Shown piece by piece: positions 56,282 to 64,000 of a stretch of 64,000 nucleotides of DNA. Source of the DNA: Venturia oleaginea. Its lineage: Eukaryota; Ascomycota; Dothideomycetes; Venturiales; Venturiaceae. The stretch is from the NCBI GenBank assembly GCA_013176395.1, contig JABMLP010000019.1, forward strand, positions 992,001 through 1,056,000. The letters run 5' to 3'. The position numbers and the translations under genes are program-made. Below the pieces are notes generated by a model. That model was not told the DNA's origin, did not search any database, and was given only the letters and a program-made list of their open reading frames with translations. How positions within the stretch are numbered: the first letter of the stretch is position 1; each line of letters starts with the position of its first letter.

Positions 56282-58753
56282 CTAGCCCTCCATGTATGGG
56301 TTGACCGCATCACCAACCATAATGGTCGGTCTCTGGGCCTCCGGGGAACCCTCCTCTGCCGTCTGAGCATGGCATGTATGCTGTCCGAAATATACCTTGC
56401 CGTCGATACGCCGCGTTTTCGCCAGCGTGTTGAACGGCTCTTGGTTCCTCACAGCTGTCTCTTGGTCGATACAAACCATCTGACACCTTCGGCATGACCC
56501 CAAGAATTGAAAACGCTGGGACCCAATCTGCATCATGTGCCAATGATCTTCAGCATAGGGTTCTTGAAATCCAGGTGTTGATTTATGATATTCCGCCACC
56601 ACGATATTGGCACGGAAAACGTCGGCATGAACTGCCTTACCGCCAGCGCTCTTGATCTGCTCATTCAAGCGGTTGAGGCTTGACCTTGAGATGGTAAGAA
56701 TGGGACTTTCATTTGCTAGCAAGATTGGGTGAGGCGGGTAAACAGCAGCCACTTGCACTTCTTCTGGGAAGATGCCCGGAATATTGCGTGTTTTCCGGTC
56801 TTGGAAAGACTGTAAATGCGCTTTGGCATGCCTGGTCGATCCCAGAGAGCTGTTAGCCGGGAATCTGGCAAGTTGGCAAGCCACCCCGAGGGCTTGTGTA
56901 AAGAATTTGGTGATGGCTGACGATTGGTAGACTTGGGCGGCTACGACATCCTCACAGACTTTGGCATCTCTCAGCGCAAAGTGGTCTGGGGAGAAGAATG
57001 ATGGGTCGAGGGAAAGTGGAACCGATATGGGAGCAATCCTCGTTGTCCGATCGGAAAAGCTAATTCGGAGAACCCCCTGCTCCAAATCAATCACAGGCCT
57101 GATCAGTGCCATCCGAGGATATCGTTTTTGACTCAAGGCTGCACCCGAACCCGGACGCACAAGACACCATTCCCTGTCCCAAGCCAGGCCTTCTTTGTTA
57201 ACCACCCAAGCTGTTAGCGGAGGCACCCTCCAGCCTGCACAGCTTTTGATCGGGTAGACAGACAGGCTCTCAACGTACCATCGCTCATCTCTCGGCGATG
57301 GCAGCGTGACCACGTCCAGCATTGGAACCGCAGAATCAACATAGAACTCATGCATGAAATCAACAATTGTCTCGACGTCCTTGATGGTGCTCATAGCTCC
57401 CAAGCTCAATCGAATCATCCCAGTCGGTCTTCCATACATGACGTCTTCCTCACTCCCACATCGATGGCCAGCAGAAAAATTGCGTCCTCATTTCCCATGG
57501 CTCCAGTTGAAGAGAAGAGGCCATGCCGCCAGGATTACACAGCCCACCTGTCCGCAGGTGTATGTTGCGGACGGACGCAAGCCTTTCGATCTCGGAGTTG
57601 GTCACCCATCCGCCATGAACATTGCGTACATTGAAAGCGACGATGGGACCTTGCAATTCGGTCTCAGAGTAATCAGATGATGTGTCCTTGTATATCTGGC
57701 AAACTTCCCGACCATTGGCGTGACGAAGCGCTGACAGACTGTGATGCAACTTCTTTGCTAAGAACGCGCAATGCTCGGACACGCGGCTCAAAGACCCATA
57801 AAGTTCACGATGAACGTCAAAAGCGGAGTGGAGTGCTAGGACGTTATGCACAGGAAGTGTGCCATCTTCTAGTCGCTCGTGGACTGAACTCACTTTCTTC
57901 GCGTGCCACTGCTCTTTCATGCAGACGACCATATCCACGGTGCCACCACCAAAATACTTTCTCGATTGGAATACGTGGGCAGATGATCGACGGACAATCA
58001 GTGCGCCAAGATCAGGAAATCCGAATGCTTTGTACAAACTCAAGACAGTGAAGTCAGGAGCGGTGGAGGAGTTGCTTAGGTCGAGTGGAGATGTGGAGAC
58101 CATAGCAGCAGCGTCTAGCAGGCTGTACGTGGACTTGAGTTGTCGAAGCTGCCGACACCAATCCAGTGGCAAGCGACGACCATTCATGTTCGATTGTGCC
58201 GGATAGGCAACCAGTCTTTGCACGTGTACGCTGTCGTCCTGCGCAGCAGACTGGATCCATCTCTTAACCTGTTCATCCGAGCCTAAGCACGCATGCTTTT
58301 TCGCATGTTCCCTTGCTCCTATCAAGCTTGTATGCGAGTCCCTATGATATCCATACCAGTACCCTTCTTCACTGTCCCTGAAAGCGTCCATCACAAGCTT
58401 GATACCGGCTGTAGCATTGGCCACAAAGACAACATCGAACTCGTCTGGGTCGGCTTGGAAGAGATCGAGCAACCGTAGGCGGGCATCCTCGATCCTTTTG
58501 GAAGTATTTTGGGAAGCAAGCGAAGCTGAATGAGGATTTCCGTACAGGTTGGATATGATGTCGGCAGAGAAGCGCTCCATGAGAGACCTGGCAGGTATAG
58601 TCGTTCCGGCATGGTCAAGATATGTTGTGTCTTGATAAAATCAGTGAAGTTTGTGCAAAACAGTAATACATACCGACCTTTTAGCATGGGATACTCATAT
58701 TCCCGGAGTTCTTCCACACGACTATTGTAGCTAGCCTGGCTATGATCGGCCAT
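56282..58753 (-). CDS. Molybdenum cofactor sulfurase (MOCOS/HxB type), interrupted by a 1-base frameshift
   Basis: Exon 1 is 58753-58678 and exon 2 starts at 58630. The N-terminal NifS-like domain shows TTYLDHAGTT, LYGNPHSASLASQN, LDAAAMVSTSPLDLS and the PLP-lysine region SLYKAFGFPDLGALIVRR. After RTGGLCNPGG the frame hits a stop at about 57450. The expected continuation AGHRCGSEEDVMYGRPTGMI, then the MOSC domain (SLSVYPIKSCAGWRV, LVRPGSG, FLGSCRRCQMVCID), lies in another frame to 56282. One extra base in an A5 run on the + strand at 57475-57479 accounts for this. Without it the product is about 807 residues, usual for the family. The enzyme sulfurates the Mo cofactor of xanthine dehydrogenase-type enzymes. 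The donor of the 47-nt intron (GTCGGT) is weak. Confidence 0.85.
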
Positions 58754-59549
58754 TCTCCTGCAAATTCAACGAGAGGCCAGAGCGCGGTCAATGAGAGGAA
58801 GGTGATTGTAGTCGATTATATCATGAAGCAAGACGGTACTCTTCACCAAATTCATCCAGTGCAAGAGAAGATGAGGACATACGCTTGAAGCAAACAAGGT
58901 AGCTTTGGAGCTGACTACGGCGGACTCCGCGCCCCGCTAACAACCTCCAAGCGCTCTGACGGGAGAGATTGGAGAATGGACAACCTCGTGTATGGACGTG
59001 GGCAGCTTCTTGCTACAGTTTAATCGTTTGACCGGGTGATTGGGCAGATGAGTTTGCTATCCGGTGGCGATGTTGTGGTGTAGAGTTCAAATGCGGCTAA
59101 AAAAGAAACCGCGATCCGAAATAGAAAGCAGCGACTCAAAGCATTCAGGAAGCAAAACCCCGCCGTGGAGTTTGAGAGGTCTCTCCCGTCAATTTGGTGT
59201 TATAGTCTGACAATTTGATGTTGGGTTCACCAAATGGAAAGGTTTAGCGCGAATTGCAGGTATCATAGAGATCGGATCAGGCAAGAGTTGAGATCGTGCC
59301 TCGCCAACCACTGGCGATTGTAATTTCAGAGTGAAGCATGGAGATAACAGATTAAATTCATACTCTGCTGACTGATGCATAACAGCAATGGATATGGGTG
59401 TCATCCAATTCATCCTAAGAAGACCGTCCCGACACGATATGCGAGTTTACGAAGCACTTCTGAGCACAACATTGATGCACGACATGCCAATTCGTCTCCT
59501 CCACGTCGTTGAACCGATATCTGCCGTTGAAAGAGCCCGCAAATAATTT
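58754..59549. other. MOCOS upstream region
   Basis: About 800 bases with the MOCOS promoter and the SHR3 3' flank. Short frames have no motif. Nothing else seen. Confidence 0.4.
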
Positions 59550-60258
59550 CTAAGACTTCTTTTTCTGCGCGTTCTTTTTCTCGTCGCGCGTCTTGTTCAT
59601 GGCAGCGATTTCGGCCTCTTCTTGATGCTGCGCGTACCATTGGCCACCCTGTAATACCAAAATTCCAATCAACACGAGCGCGAGAATGGTGTTGCTGGCA
59701 GCCAGAACCCTCAGAGAGTCTTCTCTTCCAATTATGTAGCCCTCCTCGCCCGGTGATCCTCCCGCAGCAGCAACTGACTCTCCCTCAACCAACTCCATAG
59801 CACCATAGATGCCGCCAGTAACGACTCTGAAGCCCTTGATGATGTTGGCAATGTAGACTGTGATTCCACACATGTAGAGGACTAGCGATGCGCCATCGAA
59901 GAGCTTGTTTGCTTCCGAGGGCTTGTATAGCTTTACGAGGAAGCCGAGGAAGCCGGTGCCAATGACGATGTGCAGTATGCGTGAGATGAGAGGAGGGCTG
60001 GCGTGTAGGAACTTGACATGGTTCTCGAGCAGGACGTAGTAAGGTTCTCGGTCGAGGGGGGTAGACCAGAGGACATTGTAGTCATACGGCAGGAATGTGA
60101 ACAGGACGCCGAGGAAAAAGCAAACAGCTTTTCTGATGTTAGCAAGGCCAATCGGGAGAGAATACATCTGCGACGGGCGAGGCGCGTGGAAGAGTTTGTT
60201 GAAAGTACGTACGGCCTACGATAAGCAGCGTCGCGAACGAGTTTGTTTGCGTCGGCAT
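59550..60258 (-). CDS. SHR3: ER chaperone for amino acid permeases, Shr3 family
   Basis: Two minus-strand exons (60258-60213 and 60127-59550) give 207 residues (yeast Shr3 has 210). The N-terminus MPTQTNSFATLLIVG joins after an 85-nt intron to VCFFLGVLFTFLPYDYNVLW, the invariant first membrane segment of Shr3. Three further hydrophobic helices follow (HIVIGTGFLGFLVKLYK, ASLVLYMCGITVYIANIIKG, VLAASNTILALVLIGILVL). The C-terminus is charged and Lys-rich (KTRDEKKNAQKKKS), the cytosolic tail that in yeast recruits COPII for export of amino acid permeases. The splice phase gives one non-consensus residue (Pro) at the junction. Confidence 0.88.
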
Positions 60259-62047
60259 AGTGGCAGTTCCTTAACGATGTAGAAATGTGATGGAGGGTTT
60301 GGAGGTGAAGTTTGAGGAGACGTTGTCCTTGAGCGAGCAAAAGAGGAAGGACGAAGAGTGGAGTTGGAAGAGTCTTCGTATCGCGGTCGCCGTAGGCCTC
60401 AATGGGTCCCCAAATTGCTTATCTGGTGATGCAAGACGCAGGATTTACGGAGTATAAGAGACTCGATGTTCGATTTCAAGTTTTTGCCTGATTGAGCGAG
60501 ATTCTAGGGGTACGGGAAGAAACAGAAGGTAAACAGTCCTGGCGGAACATCCTGCTGTTTGTTCTGAAGAAGGACGTGTCTCTGAACGTCACGCTAGTGT
60601 TCTTCGAGAAGGCGGTATCGCGGACATGTTCCGACACAACAGCTCATCCACACATCAAACATTATCATAACACCATACTCACAAGAGATTCAACTGTGTT
60701 AGCGGACTTTGGGGCCATCGATTCGAGCCAAGCATCACTCAGTCATATTCATCACCACACTCACGTGTCGATATCATCGTCATTGTCATCAATATCGAGC
60801 CGTTCGCATGGATGACCGGCGGCAATATATTACCCATGTGTACTTTACGACAGAGCTCTCCGAGTCCCTCCTCCGTCTTTACGGGTCTCCTTAAGCAGCT
60901 GTGGCCGGAGTCTGTTGATATATCCTTATCGGGTATAGTATAGCACTCGACAATATTCATTTTCAAGGTCCATCTCAACGACTGAGCATTTTTGGCTAAC
61001 GAGTACGAGATCATACAGTGGGGTTGCCCATCCTCTGCCCATCGATAGCACCTGAAATCCGAATTAAACCTACTTATAACGATGGGTTTCCAGACATTTG
61101 ATTTTTGAACATTTCTAGAAATTCCTCGCTATCGATCCATCTCAAGCCAAGAAATGCCAGTGCTAACGGTAACTCAGTTATTTACCATGTAGTTAGGGGA
61201 CACCTATCAGGAAAGCCACTGCGATAACGTTACCCCGTACACATTCTTGACATAGCCCTGCAGGCACGCACGGGATCGATTCCCGCGGGTCCATGCAATA
61301 ACGAGCTACTAGATGTAGATGTTCCGCGGACACACAGGCTCTGACCTCATTCTTCTGGGGAAGTGAGCTGCTATGTCACCCAGAAATCGGTCTCTCCAGG
61401 TGTTCACGATACAGGAGATTCTGCCCTCTGTTTTCAGGAAGCCGAACCGTTGCTTTGCCTGCCAGTGTCGTTACGGTCCTCGTATTGGACTAGGACAGGA
61501 TAGACAAGCAGTCATTCATATGGTCTCCCAATTCACCGACTCGTCGTTTTTCGACTCTCTTCGGGCCACGAGCTGTAAGTTTCACTTTCTCGGCTGCTCC
61601 CGTCTGCAAGAAAATCCACCTCTCCGGTGGGGCTCCAAGTAAATGATTCAATCTATGTAATTCGCTTACCTTGAATTAATCTATTTGATTCGAAGACAGC
61701 CTCAAGGATCAACAGCACCGTCATTTAAATTTGACAGGTACTATGGTTGTCCTCACAATCCTGGAAGCGATGGCCAGGCCAAGTCCTTCTATACCTGCCA
61801 TGAACTTCGTGATCCATTCATATTTCTTCATCCTGCTCCAAGCTTACTCGTCAGGGCTAGCACTATTTGGGACCGGGACGAACTTTCGATGCTTCTTCAT
61901 ATATATACCGTCCAGAACAGGACCCATTAAAATGACAGTTTTATTTGTTCAACATTTCAACTCACCAGCTGGTCCGGTTTTTTTCACTCACTACGATAAA
62001 TTTATTCACTGCTGTAAATTCATTCACATTCATTCCTTACGACCAAA
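60259..62047. other. 1.8-kb intergenic region between SHR3 and the pectate lyase gene
   Basis: No protein gene is supportable. A B-box-like GGGATCGATTCCCG at about 61277-61290 was examined as a tRNA end and rejected. It includes the SHR3 promoter at its left end and, from about 61700, the pectate lyase promoter. Confidence 0.4.
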
Positions 62048-63157
62048 ATGAAATTCACAAAATCTTGCTTCGCTGGTCTTTCATTGGCAACCTCCGCCCT
62101 CGCTCTGCCAGCAGAGCTAGCTAGCGAAGTTGGAAAGAAAGCCAGTGCTCAAGAAGTTGCTTCCGTCGGCTATGCAACTATGAACGGAGGGTAAGCATTT
62201 ATGCACTCGTTTAGCGCAATTGGGGTTAACATTTCGAAGAACAAGTGGTGGCAAAGGTGGTTCAGTCGTCAATGTCGCCTCGTTCGCTGAGCTGGAGAAA
62301 GCTTGTGCCGGCTCTTCTCCAGCGATCATTATGGTGACAGGGAAAATCTCGACAGCAGGCAAGATCAGAGTCGGGTCAAATAAGTCGATCATTGGGAAGA
62401 GCTCGCGTGCCGGTATGTTTTAAAAAAAAAAAAAAAAAAAGAGAAAGGAAAACAACCATCATCCAGATGCACACTAACTTCAGAACAACAGAGCTTGCGG
62501 GGGCTGGATTTTTCATTTGGAAATCAAAAAATGTCATAATCCGCAACTTGAAGATCCACCATGTCCTATCATCCAATGGCGATGCGATAGGAATTCAGGC
62601 CTCAACAAATATTTGGATTGACCACGTTGATGTCTCATCTGATAAGACCCACGGCAAAGACTATTACGATGGTCTGATCGATATGAGCCACGCGACGGAC
62701 TTTGTCACCGTCAGCAACTCACACATCCATGACCACTACAAGGCATCACTGGTGGGCCATTCCGACAAGAACTCTGCAGAAGATACTGGGAAACTACGCG
62801 TCACATACTGCGGCAACTTCTGGGAGAATATCAACTCGCGAGCTCCCTCTTTGCGATTCGGAACCGCTCACATCTTCGACAGTATGTTCGTTAATGTCAC
62901 TGGACGGCATCAACGTTCGAAAGGGAGCCCACGCCCACGTGGAGAACGATGCATTCTCTGGCTCTCTGAAACCTCTTTACACTGTTGATTCTACAGGTTC
63001 TGCGGTGTCGACGGGCAACGACTTTGGCACCAGCAACTCAACTCGGCTGCTCAAGACGGGAACTATGAAGAGTGTGCCGTACAAGTACACTCTGCGGACT
63101 ATGGCGGAGATGAAAGCGACCGTGCCCAAGACTGCCGGAAACACACTTTCTTTTTGA
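62048..63157 (+). CDS. PL1-family pectate lyase, secreted, with a 1-base frameshift
   Basis: Exons 62048-62190, 62240-62412 and 62492-63157. MKFTKSCFAGLSLATSALALP is a signal peptide. PL1 features are VVNVASFAELEKAC, GSNKSIIGKSS-RAELAGAGFFI, NVIIRNLKIHHV, the Ca-binding region NIWIDHVDVSSDKTHGKDYYDGLIDMSHATDFVT and VTYCGNFWENINSRAPSLRFG. The enzyme would cleave de-esterified pectin by beta-elimination outside the cell. After FDSMFVNV the frame shifts: the expected DGINVRKGAHAHVENDAF and the C-terminal part to 63157 lie one frame away, explained by one extra G near 62905-62906. As read, translation ends about 30 residues later at 62988. The first intron is 49 nt. Intron 2 (79 nt) contains an A19 run and an upstream unused CAG, and joins RA to ELAGAG. 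Confidence 0.82.
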
Positions 63158-64000
63158 GAGGAAAAATCGTGATGGTTCTTGCACAGCGATGAAAATTTAT
63201 GATATCCCAGGGTTTAATCCAGATGTACTTATGTCTTGTCTCGATGACTGTTCGATGCTCGAATAATATTTTATGCCCCTTTTTCCTTTTTATCATTCTC
63301 TCTCGCAAAGTTGTCGTGAGGGTGTCAGTGGAAACAGTGGTGAAAAATATTATCCCAATTCCGATAGAAACTCTAAACCCTTGAGTTCCCCTTACACTTC
63401 TTCTTATTCTTGATTATCTACAAAGTTTTCTCTATCGTGATGGTGTTTTCTTTCAATTTACTGCCTCTTTTTCTCTTTCTCATCCTAAAACAGTCGCCAA
63501 TTATGTAGCCGGAGAGCAAGATCACGTTGATTCAAGGTTCGAAACGTACAGGCAAGATGATTCTCAAAACCTACAAACATCAATCACATCCCCTCCTACT
63601 CTCGATGAGACATCCTCATTAGCCACAGTTTCTACATGAGCACGACCTTTTGTCAAAACAATATTTTGCTCCTGGCCATTAGATGTCTACCCTCCATCTT
63701 GCGACTTTCGAAATCAACCCTTCTAAAATCCGACGCAAATGAACCCCTTCACAATTATCCATTGAAAAAGACACGTCCGGACAACTAGGTACTCATCAAC
63801 CAGGTATTCCAAAAACGGTACCACCCGACATTTCACCTCTACCTCTGCCTCTCAATCAATTCCACAGCCCACCTCGAGATTTCCCTTCACTACCACTACA
63901 TATCCTGCCTCTTACTCGCACCTTTCACCGGACTACGCTCCTACCCAAACAAAATTCACAGATCCTGTGCCTCCCCCCAAATAGCCACGACTCTCGAAAT
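63158..64000. other. Pectate lyase 3' flank and right end of window
   Basis: About 840 bases, pyrimidine-rich on the + strand from 63380 and C-rich to the end. It may be the promoter of a gene beyond the window. No coding sequence can be supported. Confidence 0.4.

Noticed and set aside
61277..61302. B-box-like GGGATCGATTCCCG followed by GGGTCCA, like the 3' half of a tRNA
   Set aside because: No matching 5' acceptor (TGGACCC) or A-box was found within 250 bases upstream, and the T-stem has a mismatch at its first pair. The match is probably due to its near-palindromic nature.

Overview
This window is nuclear DNA of a filamentous ascomycete (Pezizomycotina). Genes lie on both strands and carry short GT-AG introns, mostly 44-90 nt with a CTAAC/CTAAT branch site near the 3' end. 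The gene content (SET1, RAM2, SEC53, ARG4, YTM1, SHR3, fungal Zn2Cys6 regulator, GT90/CAP10 enzyme, DUF6604 remnant, PL1 pectate lyase) is typical of that group. The class cannot be fixed from sequence alone; Dothideomycetes or Leotiomycetes would fit. Exon boundaries below were assembled by hand from splice signals, reading frame and family motifs.

Layout. 1.9-5.8 kb: SET1 histone H3K4 methyltransferase (+). 7.1-11.2 kb: two non-catalytic 20S proteasome beta subunits, PRE4/beta7 (-) and PRE7/beta6 (+), flanking an HCNGP/SAP30BP-like gene (-). 11.7-13.3 kb: membrane-anchored histidine acid phosphatase (+). 13.8-22.6 kb: a five-gene cluster that looks like a sugar-alcohol or sugar utilisation locus: zinc MDR polyol dehydrogenase (-), MFS sugar transporter (+), Zn2Cys6 activator (-), P-loop small-molecule kinase (-), SDR dehydrogenase (+). 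The two divergent promoters of this cluster share three copies of the palindrome ATCGG-N11-CCGAT. 23.1-24.1 kb: RAM2. 24.1-27.2 kb: no supportable protein gene. 27.2 kb: a tRNA-Pro(UGG) gene. 27.9-36.5 kb: SEC53 (-), an AVT3/4-like vacuolar amino-acid transporter (-) and an SLC12/VHC1 cation-chloride cotransporter (+). 37.4-40.5 kb: polytopic GT90/CAP10 glycosyltransferase (-) with minisatellites at its 5' end. 42.2-44.1 kb: broken DUF6604-family gene (-). 44.8-46.4 kb: ARG4 (+). 48.6-51.3 kb: membrane-anchored histidine phosphatase (-) and YTM1 (+). 54.1-55.0 kb: conserved-looking hypothetical (-). 56.3-58.8 kb: molybdenum cofactor sulfurase (-) with a frameshift. 59.6-60.3 kb: SHR3 (-). 62.0-63.2 kb: PL1 pectate lyase (+) with a frameshift.

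The most striking item is the tRNA-Pro gene at 27201-27395. Besides an ordinary 15-nt tRNA intron after position 37, it is cut in the D-loop and again between positions 26 and 27 by two segments of 51 and 57 nt. Both carry complete spliceosomal-intron signals: GTTAGT or GTAAGT donor, CTAAT branch, CAG acceptor. Removing all three leaves a normal cloverleaf. The second is the candidate polyol locus, where transporter, two dehydrogenases of different superfamilies, kinase and regulator would act in sequence (uptake, oxidation to a ketose, phosphorylation) under a Gal4-like palindrome.
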